From: an uncultured Collinsella sp.
Lineage (GTDB): Bacteria; Actinomycetota; Coriobacteriia; Coriobacteriales; Coriobacteriaceae
DNA length: 23,239 nucleotides
Assembly: GCA_900757205.1 (NCBI GenBank)
Contig: CAAENA010000069.1
Span: 1 to 23,239 of the forward strand
Reading direction: 5' to 3'
The translations under genes and the position numbers were made by a program. The notes beneath the pieces were generated by a model. That model worked only from the letters and a program-made list of their open reading frames with translations. It did not search any database and had not been told where the DNA came from. Below are positions 13,755-22,063 of the stretch, piece after piece; the stretch's first letter is position 1; every line of letters starts with the position of its first letter.

Positions 13755-13867
13755 CAGCGAAAGCCCGCCAGAGCGAGCAAGGTGACGTGAAAGAGGAGGG
13801 AAGCGTACTTCGGTACGCGACCGACGATTGAACGTCAGATTGCCGCTCTGGCGGGCTTGCAGCGTCG
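13755..13867 (-). ncRNA. 113-nt paired element, copy 1 (3' of hspR)
   Basis: On the + strand: CAGCGAAA, a 10-base variable arm (13763-13772), a 74-base core (13773-13846), the complementary arm (13847-13856), then TTGCAGCGTCG. The core contains a perfect GCGTAC-ttcg-GTACGC hairpin inside a TGACGT/ACGTCA stem. The core is 73/74 identical to the copy at 19127-19200, but the arms are not: six of ten positions differ, each with a compensating change on the other side. It is read on the minus strand downstream of hspR, since the other copy also follows a minus-strand stop codon. On that strand it ends in TTTCGCTG, so it might act as or merge with a terminator. Expression and function are unknown. 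Confidence 0.7.
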
Positions 13868-13871
13868 AGCC

Positions 13872-13899
13872 GTTACGCGGTTTGCTAAAACCGCGTAAC
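13872..13899 (-). other. 12-bp hairpin overlapping the hspR stop codon
   Basis: GTTACGCGGTTT (13872-13883) and AAACCGCGTAAC (13888-13899) are perfectly complementary around a four-base loop. The stem begins at the last base of the hspR stop codon. No T run follows, so it is probably a stabilising 3' hairpin rather than a terminator on its own. Confidence 0.7.
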
Positions 13900-14315
13900 T
13901 ACAAATCTCCACCGGCGCCCAGTAGCTTGCGCATGACTTGCTCGGGGTTAACCGAGCCATCGCGCGGGGCCAGGGCGGTGATCTTCTTCTGCATCTTGTA
14001 CTCGTGCAGCTCATCCTCGAGCTGGCGCACGCGAGCGCGGAGCTTCTCGTTCTCGCGCTCGCGCTCCTCGGCACGCTCCTTCATATCGAGAATGCGCACC
14101 ACGCCGGCAAGGTTGATACCCTCGTCAGTCAGCTGGTTGATGAGCTCCAGGCGCTCGATATCGGCACGCGAATACAGACGCGTGTTGCCGCCCGAGCGCT
14201 GGGGGTTCACCAGGCCCTTGGACTCGTAGACGCGCAGAGTCTGCGGATGCATGCCGGTCAGCTCGGCCGCCACGCTGATCATGTACAGCGGTTTGTTCCT
14301 ATTGTCCTCGGCCAT
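13899..14315 (-). CDS. hspR: Heat-shock repressor HspR (MerR family)
   Basis: This 138-residue protein has an N-terminal MerR winged helix-turn-helix at about residues 10-78. PLYMISVAAELTGMHPQTLR and YESKGLVNPQRSGGNTRLYS are hallmark HspR sequences. A coiled coil (about 80-115, EERERENEKLRARVRQLEDE) serves for dimerisation, followed by a short C-terminal tail. HspR represses the dnaK operon and clpB in actinobacteria, with DnaK acting as co-repressor in Streptomyces. Here it is the last gene of dnaK-grpE-dnaJ-hspR, starting 72 bp after dnaJ. That places it under its own control and makes a feedback loop. Its targets in this window are probably the matching inverted repeats at 9613-9639 and 18303-18329. 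Identification is secure; the DNA site is inferred. Confidence 0.96.
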   Translation of the reverse strand: MAEDNRNKPLYMISVAAELTGMHPQTLRVYESKGLVNPQRSGGNTRLYSRADIERLELINQLTDEGINLAGVVRILDMKERAEERERENEKLRARVRQLEDELHEYKMQKKITALAPRDGSVNPEQVMRKLLGAGGDL

Positions 14316-14387
14316 GCTACCTGACCCCTTTCCGTCTCGTTATCGTCCATCATAAGCCCGCGGGCGTGGGCGTGCGCCGCGACCGCC

Positions 14388-15347
14388 CTAGTACGTCGCC
14401 TTGTAACGATTGACCTTCTCGCGATAGTCGCGCGTGTCGGCCTCGCGCAGCTTGGTCATGGCATCGCGCTCGTCATCGGACAGGTTCGTGGGAACCTGCA
14501 CCTTAATCTCGACGAGCAGCGCGCCTGTGCGGCCACGGTGCTTGACGTCGGGCGCACCCATCTCCTTAAAGCGGAACTTCTTGCCCGTCTGGGTGCCCGC
14601 AGGCACTTTCAGACGAACCGTCGCACCGCCGGGCGTGGGCACGTCCACCGTGCAGCCGAGCGCCGCCTCGTAGACCGAGACCGGTACCTCCATGGTCACG
14701 TCGGCGCCTTTGCGCTTAAACAGCGGGTGCTCCTCCACATGTGTGGTCACGACCAGGTCGCCGCGCTCGCCACCGGCAACGCCATACTCGCCGCGACGTT
14801 TGTAGCGCAGCTTGCCGCCGTCGACCGCGCCCGCGGGCACCGAGACCGTAATGGTTTGCTGTTCGCCCGTCGAGGGAATGCGGTAGGTGACCTTGTGCGT
14901 CACGCCGCGAAACGCGTCCTCGGCCGTCACATCGACGGTCAGCGACAGGTCGCCGCCCTTGCGAGCGCGACTGCGACCCGCGCCGGCATTGCCTGCAGCC
15001 CCGGCAAAGCCCGAGCCCCAATCGCTGCCCCAGGCGCCGTTACCGCTAAAGATGCTGTCGAAGATATCGCCCCAGCCGCTGGCGCCCGCGCCGGCACCGT
15101 AGCCGCCGCCATACGCGCCGCCCGCGCCCGGCATGCCGCCAAACATGAGCATCTGGTCGTACTCTTTGCGCTTCTTCTCGTCCGAAAGCGTCTCGTAGGC
15201 CTCGCTAATCTCCTTAAACTTGGCCTCGTCGCCGCCGGCATCGGGGTGATATTTTTGCGCGAGCTTGCGAAACGCGCTCTTAATCTCTTTGTCGGAGGCG
15301 CTCTTGGATACGCCCAGGATGTCATAGAAGGTTTTGCCTGCAGCCAT
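14388..15347 (-). CDS. dnaJ: DnaJ-type co-chaperone lacking the zinc finger
   Basis: It stimulates DnaK ATPase and delivers substrates. The protein has 319 residues. A J-domain spans residues ~5-70 with the essential HPD at 34-36 (KYHPDAGG). A Gly/Ala/Ser/Trp-rich linker covers ~72-135 (GGAYGGGYGAGAGASGWGDI, IFSGNGAWGSDW). The two C-terminal beta-sandwich substrate domains follow directly. The four CxxCxGxG zinc-binding repeats of class A DnaJ are absent; only one cysteine is seen (near residue 235). It is therefore a class B, CbpA-like protein. The start is supported by AGGAGAGGAG before ATG. It lies between grpE and hspR. A strong hairpin at 15421-15450 separates it from grpE, so expression may be lower than that of dnaK-grpE. 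Some annotators would name it cbpA or dnaJ1. Confidence 0.94.
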   Translation of the reverse strand: MAAGKTFYDILGVSKSASDKEIKSAFRKLAQKYHPDAGGDEAKFKEISEAYETLSDEKKRKEYDQMLMFGGMPGAGGAYGGGYGAGAGASGWGDIFDSIFSGNGAWGSDWGSGFAGAAGNAGAGRSRARKGGDLSLTVDVTAEDAFRGVTHKVTYRIPSTGEQQTITVSVPAGAVDGGKLRYKRRGEYGVAGGERGDLVVTTHVEEHPLFKRKGADVTMEVPVSVYEAALGCTVDVPTPGGATVRLKVPAGTQTGKKFRFKEMGAPDVKHRGRTGALLVEIKVQVPTNLSDDERDAMTKLREADTRDYREKVNRYKATY

Positions 15348-15420
15348 CGTAGCTCCTCTCCTGTTACATCCGCCGCCCCTGCGGACGGCGGCTCATGCTG
15401 TCATATGGCACTTGGCCAGA

Positions 15421-15450
15421 AAGGGCCCCGGGTGTTGCCCCGGGGCCCTT
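15421..15450 (-). terminator. Intra-operon hairpin between grpE and dnaJ
   Basis: AAGGGCCCCGGG (15421-15432) and CCCGGGGCCCTT (15439-15450) form a perfect 12-bp, nearly all-GC stem with a six-base loop. On the minus strand it is followed by TTTCTGG, a short T tract. It begins six bases after the grpE stop. It could be a leaky terminator, or a processing and stability barrier that lowers dnaJ-hspR relative to dnaK-grpE. Confidence 0.75.
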
Positions 15451-15455
15451 CTCAA

Positions 15456-16298
15456 TTACTCCTCGGTGCTCTCGGCCGTATCGGCCGTAGCATCCTCGGG
15501 CGCCGCTTCGGGCTCCGGTGCGGGGCGCTTCTCGCCACCGTAGGTCACCGTCACCATCGCGGAACGCAGGATGCGATCTGCCATGCGGTAGCCCTTCTGG
15601 TACACATCGTTGACGGTCTCGTCGTACTGCGATGCGTCCTCGACGCGACCCACAGCCTGGTGCTCGAGCGGATCGAACGCCTCGCCCTTGGGGTCGATGG
15701 GCTCAACGCCCTCGTGCGCAAACACATCGAGCAGCTTGGCATGTACCGCGTCAACGCCATCGACGAACTGCTTAAAGTCGTCGGAAAGCTCCTGGCTACG
15801 GGCATGGTCGATTGCACGCTCGATGTCGTCGATCACCGGCAACAGCGCGGTGACAAGCTTCTCGGTCGCGCGCTCGCGCTCGGCAATGCGCTCGTTGGCG
15901 GTACGGCGACGGAAGTTCTCCCAGTCGGCCTGCAGACGGGCGGTGCGCTCGGTGGCGTCCTTCGCCTTGTCCTCGGCGGCCTTCTGCGCCTCTGCCGCAG
16001 CATCGAGCTCACGGCGCACGTCGGCAAGCTCCTTTTGGGCCTGCTCGAACTTGAGCTTAAAGTCGTTGTCGGCGGCTTCCTCACCGGCGCGGATAGCAGC
16101 TTCCACCATCTCGTCCTCGGTCATCGTCGCCTCCTTGTTGGAATCCTCTACCTGGTTCTCGGCAGCCTCGGCGGCCGGGGCCTCGTTGGCCTCGGTATCG
16201 TCGACGGCCTCTACGGGAATCTTCACGTCCTTCTCCTCAGAGTCAACGGGGGCGGTGCCAGCGGCGGCCGCCTCCGTGCGAGCTTTACGGGCGGACAT
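15456..16298 (-). CDS. grpE: Nucleotide exchange factor GrpE
   Basis: GrpE releases ADP from DnaK. The frame has 280 residues, longer than the usual ~180-230. Residues 1-58 are an acidic Ala/Glu-rich extension without conservation. A long coiled coil with LQADWENFRRRTANERIAERERA and LLPVIDDIERA follows near residues 140-185. The C-terminal beta domain includes VYQKGYRMADRILRSAMVTV, the family signature. Two starts are credible. ATG 16298 is two bases after the dnaK stop (translational coupling). ATG 16124 is preceded by a perfect AAGGAGG and would give 222 residues. I list the longer form because of coupling, but the shorter one matches family length better and both may be used. The tail after ~255 is again acidic. 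Confidence 0.95.
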   Translation of the reverse strand: MSARKARTEAAAAGTAPVDSEEKDVKIPVEAVDDTEANEAPAAEAAENQVEDSNKEATMTEDEMVEAAIRAGEEAADNDFKLKFEQAQKELADVRRELDAAAEAQKAAEDKAKDATERTARLQADWENFRRRTANERIAERERATEKLVTALLPVIDDIERAIDHARSQELSDDFKQFVDGVDAVHAKLLDVFAHEGVEPIDPKGEAFDPLEHQAVGRVEDASQYDETVNDVYQKGYRMADRILRSAMVTVTYGGEKRPAPEPEAAPEDATADTAESTEE

Positions 16299-16300
16299 GA

Positions 16301-18193
<1,893 letters not shown>

Positions 18194-18294
18194 TAGAAAT
18201 TCCCTCTCTCTTTTGCGTTCGCGTCGCCTCGACGGTCTGTCGCGCGGCGCTTCGGCTTGTCTTTCAGGATGTAGTGTATCCCCTTATGGGCTGG

Positions 18295-18329
18295 AATATA
18301 CAAAATCTAAGTCAATTCATATAAGATTT
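18295..18329 (-). promoter_or_regulatory. dnaK promoter with HspR-type inverted repeat
   Basis: AAATCTAAGTC (18303-18313), five bases, then ATATAAGATTT (18319-18329), with arms and spacing identical to those at clpB (9613-9639). A -10-like TATATT (18300-18295, minus) lies two to three bases closer to the gene, as at clpB. The shared placement is the main argument for a common regulator. Confidence 0.7.
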
Positions 18330-18497
18330 CTTATCTCTGAGAGTTTAGGTTCTCAAATGTGCAGGTAGATGCACTGTTTGAGTTCTCGGCAGATCTATTG
18401 AGATCTATGTAGAGTTGACTGAGGTGTGAGCCTGAAGCCGTACAGGGGGCCTTGGAGCGACCCCGGGGGAAGCGCGACCCAGTCTGAGCGTAAATTC

Positions 18498-18575
18498 CGG
18501 GACGCAGTTTCCGCCGGGCGGTCCAACCGGAAACCGTGTCCCGTTTTGGACGTGGATTACGGGATGCGGTTTCCG
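18498..18575. repeat. REP-like cluster of three 16-bp units
   Basis: CGGGACGCAGTTTCCG (18498-18513), CGGAAACCGTGTCCCG (18528-18543, inverted) and CGGGATGCGGTTTCCG (18560-18575) alternate in orientation with 14-16 bp gaps. Units 1 and 2 can pair as a stem with 14 of 16 matches, as can 2 and 3. This is the layout of a bacterial interspersed mosaic element. Confidence 0.75.
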
Positions 18576-18709
18576 CAAACACGCTCAATCGCCCTATATT
18601 TCAAGTCACCTGTAGCTAACATTTGCGCAGCTCAACGGCCTCACCTGCATGTTTTTTAGTAAGCCGTGGCATACTCGGCGAACGGTATGAAGATGCCGGT
18701 CAGGGGGTA

Positions 18710-18737
18710 TTGCAAACGGTCGCTCCCGTGGTATGTT
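18710..18737 (+). promoter_or_regulatory. Ferredoxin promoter (predicted)
   Basis: TTGCAA (18710-18715), 16 bases, then TATGTT (18732-18737), about 60 bp before the ferredoxin start. It is a reasonable sigma-70-type match. Confidence 0.5.
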
Positions 18738-18751
18738 TTTGCCCGAATCAA

Positions 18752-18779
18752 ACCGACGCGCATCGCCTGTAGCGTCGGT
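18752..18779 (+). other. Leader hairpin of the ferredoxin mRNA
   Basis: ACCGACGC (18752-18759) and GCGTCGGT (18772-18779) pair around a 12-base loop. The stem ends four bases before the GAGAGG ribosome-binding site. It may stabilise the mRNA or modulate translation. Confidence 0.5.
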
Positions 18780-18798
18780 CAACAGAGAGGAAACTACC

Positions 18799-18984
18799 AT
18801 GGCTCATCCCGTAATTGATGCCGACGAGTGCATCGCTTGTGGCGTTTGCGTCGACTCCTGCCCCGCTGGCGTTCTGGAGCTCCAGGACGTCGCCACCGTC
18901 GCTGACGAGGACTCCTGCGTCGCCTGTGGCGCTTGCCAGGACGCTTGCCCCGCTGGCGCGATCACCGAGATCGTCGAGGAGTAA
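18799..18984 (+). CDS. 2[4Fe-4S] bacterial ferredoxin
   Basis: A 61-residue electron carrier of the clostridial type. It has two complete motifs, CIACGVCVDSCP (residues 11-22) and CVACGACQDACP (~40-51), each a CxxCxxCxxxCP box. The two halves are internal repeats (each ends CPAG), reflecting the ancient duplication of this fold. The net charge is strongly acidic. An in-frame codon lies further upstream (18733), but the ATG at 18799 follows GAGAGGAAA and gives the normal N-terminus. It is monocistronic: its own promoter and leader hairpin precede it and a very strong terminator follows. It probably serves as low-potential electron carrier for oxidoreductases in an anaerobe; the partner is not shown here. 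Confidence 0.97.
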   Translation: MAHPVIDADECIACGVCVDSCPAGVLELQDVATVADEDSCVACGACQDACPAGAITEIVEE

Positions 18985-19019
18985 CAACTCCCGCACTTGC
19001 ACACTCAAAAGTACACCGT

Positions 19020-19069
19020 GCACAAAAAAGGAGGCCTCCGCATCGCCGCGGAGGCCTCCTTTTTTGTGC
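19020..19069. terminator. Bidirectional terminator after ferredoxin
   Basis: A 22-bp perfect stem (19020-19041 with 19048-19069) has a six-base loop, A6 on the left and T6 on the right. It works in sequence terms on both strands: it ends the ferredoxin mRNA and would stop minus-strand transcription from niaR that passes the paired element. Confidence 0.93.
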
Positions 19070-19108
19070 GGATAACCAATTAGGCACCATCGCAGGTTGA
19101 GCTCACGT

Positions 19109-19221
19109 CAGCGAAAACGTCCCTAAGCGAGCAAGGTGACGTGAAAGAGGAGGGAAGCGTACTTTGGTACGCGACCGACGATTGAACGTCAGATTGCCGC
19201 TTAGGGACGTTTGCAGCATCG
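19109..19221 (-). ncRNA. 113-nt paired element, copy 2 (3' of niaR)
   Basis: Same layout as 13755-13867: CAGCGAAA, arm ACGTCCCTAA (19117-19126), core (19127-19200), arm TTAGGGACGT (19201-19210), TTGCAGCATCG. The single core difference is in the loop of the central hairpin (ttcg to tttg), which leaves pairing intact. The right edge is one base from the niaR stop codon, so the element starts essentially at the end of the reading frame. On the minus strand the arm is followed by TTTTCGCTG. Possible roles are a 3' UTR stabiliser, a terminator with a protein-binding head, or the end of a short RNA. Confidence 0.7.
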
Positions 19222-19222
19222 G

Positions 19223-19768
19223 CTACGATAGATCGTCCTCGTAAGGCATTAAATCGGCAAGGTAGCCCTTCTCCTTGAGCATGGCCTCGATCTCGTCGAG
19301 GGTTTGCTCGTCCTCTGCCGCAATGCGATGGAAGTGATAGCCACTCGTCACCGTTAGTAGCGGAAAGCTCTTGCCACTCTCGATATCGTGCAGGTAGCGC
19401 TCAACATCGCGACGGTTGCGGATGTCCAGGTCGGCCGTGATCTTACCGTACACGCGGTGATTGACGATCACGTTGAGCACGGCGCCGCCGGCGTCGACGA
19501 TACTCGTGAGCTCATCGCCTGCCTGCTCAACGCTGTGGCGAACCTTGACCAAGCGCGTGGGCACGGCGGGGCTGCTGGGGGCCTCCTGCAGCACATAGCC
19601 ACGGTTGGTTGCCACGACATCGTGCCCATCGGCACGCAACAGGGCAATATCCTGAACCACGACCTGGCGGCTCACGCCAACCTCGCGGGCAAGTGCGCTG
19701 CCCGAAACGGGCTCCCTGGCTCCCTCGAGCACGCCCATGATGGCACGACGGCGCTCGCGGGCGTTCAT
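19223..19768 (-). CDS. niaR: Niacin-responsive repressor NiaR
   Basis: A 181-residue transcription factor that represses NAD synthesis or niacin uptake genes when nicotinate is present. The N-terminal winged helix (residues ~5-60, SGSALAREVGVSRQVVVQDI) is followed by a 3H domain. The metal ligands known from the Thermotoga homologue appear at matching spacing: His78, Glu86, His145 and His147 (the last two in YHFHR). It is the last gene of nadA-nadB-nadC-niaR; its ATG overlaps the nadC stop (TAATG), so translation is coupled. Regulation is probably feedback through the large palindrome over the nadA promoter (23131-23174). The stop codon directly abuts the 113-bp paired element. The identification is firm; the operator assignment is inferred. 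Confidence 0.95.
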   Translation of the reverse strand: MNARERRRAIMGVLEGAREPVSGSALAREVGVSRQVVVQDIALLRADGHDVVATNRGYVLQEAPSSPAVPTRLVKVRHSVEQAGDELTSIVDAGGAVLNVIVNHRVYGKITADLDIRNRRDVERYLHDIESGKSFPLLTVTSGYHFHRIAAEDEQTLDEIEAMLKEKGYLADLMPYEDDLS

Positions 19769-20628
19769 TATTTACCGTCCAGCAGACGCAGGTGCTTAAG
19801 CGAGAGGTCGAGAATCGGCGCAGAGTGCGTCAATGCCCCCGAGCTAATAAAGTCAACGCCCAGGTCGGCGAGCGCGCGGATATTGCCGGCATCCACATTG
19901 CCCGAGCACTCGGTCTTGGCGCGGCCGGCGATAAGCTCAATCGCGGCAGCCATGTCATCGTGGGTCATGTTGTCGAACATGATGATGTCGGCACCGGCCT
20001 CCACGGCCTCGCGTACCATGTCCAGGTTCTCGCACTCAATCTCAACCGTCGTGGTAAACGATGCGTGAGCGCGTGCCATCTCAATCGCACGCGTCACACC
20101 ACCGGCGGCGTCGATATGGTTGTCCTTGAGCATGACAGCCGTCGACAGGTTGTAGCGGTGGTTGCTGCCGCCGCCGATCTCGACCGCAGCCTTCTCGAAG
20201 ACGCGCATGCCTGGCGTGGTCTTGCGTGTGTCGACAAGCACGGTCTTGGTGCCCTCGAGCGCCGCTGCCATGTTGTGTGTGTAGGTGGCGATACCGCTCA
20301 TGCGCTGCAGGTAGTTGAGCGCCACGCGCTCGCCCGAAAGCAGCACGCGCGCATCGCCGCGCACCTGGCCCACGTGGTCGCCGGCGTGCACCTCGTCACC
20401 GTCGGCAACATCAAACAGCACCGAGCTCTGCGGATCCAGCAGCTCAAAGGTGCGAGCGAACACGTCCAGACCGGCAATGATGCCGTCGGCCTTGGCGATG
20501 AGCTCAACGGTAGCGGGGCGCGCCGTGGGGCACACGCTCGCCGTACTCACGTCCTCAAACGTGATGTCCTCGCGCAGAGCCTGCAAAATCAGATCATCGA
20601 CGACGAGCTTCATGGTAATGGGATTCAT
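19768..20628 (-). CDS. nadC: Nicotinate-nucleotide pyrophosphorylase (quinolinate phosphoribosyltransferase)
   Basis: It converts quinolinate and PRPP to nicotinate mononucleotide, CO2 and pyrophosphate, the third step of de novo NAD synthesis. The 286 residues are normal for the family. Motifs include LNYLQRMSGIATYT, the DTRKTTPGMR loop with catalytic and PRPP-binding Arg/Lys, GGGSNHRYNLS, MLKDNH and the C-terminal VDFISSGALTHS. The start at 20628 follows GGAGGAG at six bases, a site lying within the end of nadB. An alternative Met at residue 6 lacks such support. It is three bases after nadB and overlaps niaR by one base at the stop. It belongs to the nadABC-niaR operon. Confidence 0.97.
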   Translation of the reverse strand: MNPITMKLVVDDLILQALREDITFEDVSTASVCPTARPATVELIAKADGIIAGLDVFARTFELLDPQSSVLFDVADGDEVHAGDHVGQVRGDARVLLSGERVALNYLQRMSGIATYTHNMAAALEGTKTVLVDTRKTTPGMRVFEKAAVEIGGGSNHRYNLSTAVMLKDNHIDAAGGVTRAIEMARAHASFTTTVEIECENLDMVREAVEAGADIIMFDNMTHDDMAAAIELIAGRAKTECSGNVDAGNIRALADLGVDFISSGALTHSAPILDLSLKHLRLLDGK

Positions 20629-20631
20629 GGT

Positions 20632-22008
20632 CTACTCCTCCACGGTCTGTGTGCCGGCAGCACGGGTCAAATCATCGATTGCAAGGATCTCGGCGCTCAG
20701 GGCGCGGTGACGCCCGTCAAGTGCGGGCTCACCGGCGTGCTCCACGGCCAGCGACTTGCCTGTGCGCATGTACCACGCGGCGCGGCGGCCCCAGACCAGC
20801 GCCTCGAGCAGGCTGTTGGAAGCCAGGCGGTTCTTGCCGTGCACGCCATTGCAAGCCGTCTCGCCGGCGGCGTAGAGCTCGGGCATCGAGGTGCGGCCGT
20901 CCTTGTCGACCCACACGCCGCCCATAAAGTAGTGTTGCGTGGGTGTGACGGGAATGGGCTCGTCCAAGATGTCGCGGCCGTCCTCCAGACAGCGCGCGCG
21001 GATGTTGGCAAAGTGCCCGGTCACCACGTCGCGCTCGACGGGGGCAAAGCTCAGCCACTCGTGCTCGGTGCCGTCCTGCTTCATCTGCTCGCGAATAGCG
21101 GCGGCGACAACATCGCGCGGCTGCAACTCGTCGGTAAAGCGCTCGCCGGCGGCATTGAGCAGAATCGCGCCCTCGCCGCGGCAGCTCTCGCTGATCAGGA
21201 ACGTACGGCCCGGCTGCGGCGAGAACAGGCCCGTGGGATGGATCTGCACGTAGTCCAGGTGCTCCATCTTAATGCCGTGCTCCTGCGCGATGTAGCAGGC
21301 GTCGCCCGTGAGCTGCGGGTAGTTGGTCGAATGGTCGTATACGCCACCGATGCCGCCCGTCGCCCACAGCGTATGGCGGGCATGGATCTTAAACGGCTTA
21401 CCGACATGCACGCCCTCAGCGGCATTTGCCAGCTCGTCGGCGGGACGAACCGAGTTGTCCTCGTCCACGGGAACGGCGATAACGCCGGTGCACACCGTGG
21501 CCCCATCGCGCTCGGCCGTCAGGATGTCGGTCATGGCAACGTGTTCGAGAATCTGCACGTTGTCCAGCTTGCGGACGGCCTGAAGCAGCTTGGTCGTAAT
21601 CTCCTTGCCCGTAATGTCGGCATGGAAGGCGATGCGCGGGCGGCCGTGCGCGCCCTCGCGGGTAAAGTCGAGGCCGCCATCGGCCTTGCGCTCAAAATCC
21701 ACGCCCATCGCTAGCAGGTCGTTGATGACCGAGCGGCTCGAGCGGATCATGATGTCGACGCTCTCGCGGCGGTTCTCGTAATGGCCGGCGTGCATGGTGT
21801 CCTCAAAGAAGGCATCGTAGTCCGAGCCCTCGGGCAGCACGCAGATGCCGCCCTGCGCGAGCATCGAATCGCACTCGTCGACCGCGCCCTTGGAGAGCAT
21901 GATCACGCGCGTGCTCGTCGGCAGGTTGAGCGCCGCGTACAGGCCCGCTACGCCGCAGCCGGCAATGACGACGTCGCACTCCATATCGGGGTATTGCTTG
22001 GTTTCCAC
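20632..22008 (-). CDS. nadB: L-aspartate oxidase
   Basis: An FAD enzyme that oxidises L-aspartate to iminoaspartate, the first step of NAD synthesis; in anaerobes fumarate can accept the electrons. The frame is open to 22137, but the extension lacks any conserved feature. GTG at 22008 follows GGGAGAGG and gives VETKQYPDMECDVVIAGCGVAGLYAAL, so I start there. The protein has 458 residues. The dinucleotide-binding GCGVAG is at ~17-22; SMLAQGGI, YVQIHPTGLF and a final NRLASNSLLEALVWG are family signatures. The long C-terminal helical domain of E. coli NadB (~540 residues) is missing, as in many Firmicutes. It lies 55 bp after nadA and three bases before nadC. Confidence 0.95.
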   Translation of the reverse strand: METKQYPDMECDVVIAGCGVAGLYAALNLPTSTRVIMLSKGAVDECDSMLAQGGICVLPEGSDYDAFFEDTMHAGHYENRRESVDIMIRSSRSVINDLLAMGVDFERKADGGLDFTREGAHGRPRIAFHADITGKEITTKLLQAVRKLDNVQILEHVAMTDILTAERDGATVCTGVIAVPVDEDNSVRPADELANAAEGVHVGKPFKIHARHTLWATGGIGGVYDHSTNYPQLTGDACYIAQEHGIKMEHLDYVQIHPTGLFSPQPGRTFLISESCRGEGAILLNAAGERFTDELQPRDVVAAAIREQMKQDGTEHEWLSFAPVERDVVTGHFANIRARCLEDGRDILDEPIPVTPTQHYFMGGVWVDKDGRTSMPELYAAGETACNGVHGKNRLASNSLLEALVWGRRAAWYMRTGKSLAVEHAGEPALDGRHRALSAEILAIDDLTRAAGTQTVEE

Positions 22009-22063
22009 AGGAATCCTCTCCCTTGAATGTGACATAAGGGACCGTCCCTCATGCCGCATTGTT
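22009..22063 (-). other. nadA-nadB spacer with a REP-like palindrome
   Basis: The 55-bp spacer contains GGGAC-c-GTCCC (22038-22048), similar in wording to the repeats at 13681-13722. It could be a short mRNA hairpin or a REP remnant. The nadB ribosome-binding site lies at its end. Confidence 0.4.

Larger units (their letters stand above)
13523..13898. other. Interval between hydratase and hspR
   Basis: No gene is visible. From left to right it holds a leader palindrome (13538-13554), an operator-like palindrome (13623-13640), a pair of imperfect REP-like repeats (13681-13722), the first copy of the 113-bp paired element (13755-13867) and a 12-bp hairpin (13872-13899). Confidence 0.8.
18194..18798. 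other. Gene-free interval between dnaK and ferredoxin
   Basis: It contains the dnaK leader and promoter (to ~18345), a REP-like cluster (18498-18575), the ferredoxin promoter (18710-18737) and a leader hairpin (18752-18779). ORF-like frames here are short and repeat-derived. AGATCTAT is directly repeated at 18392-18408 without visible meaning. Confidence 0.7.

Noticed and set aside
19792..21714. 640-residue plus-strand frame opposite nadC and nadB
   Set aside because: Both nad genes are clear on the minus strand; the antisense product is Arg/His-rich and shows no family.
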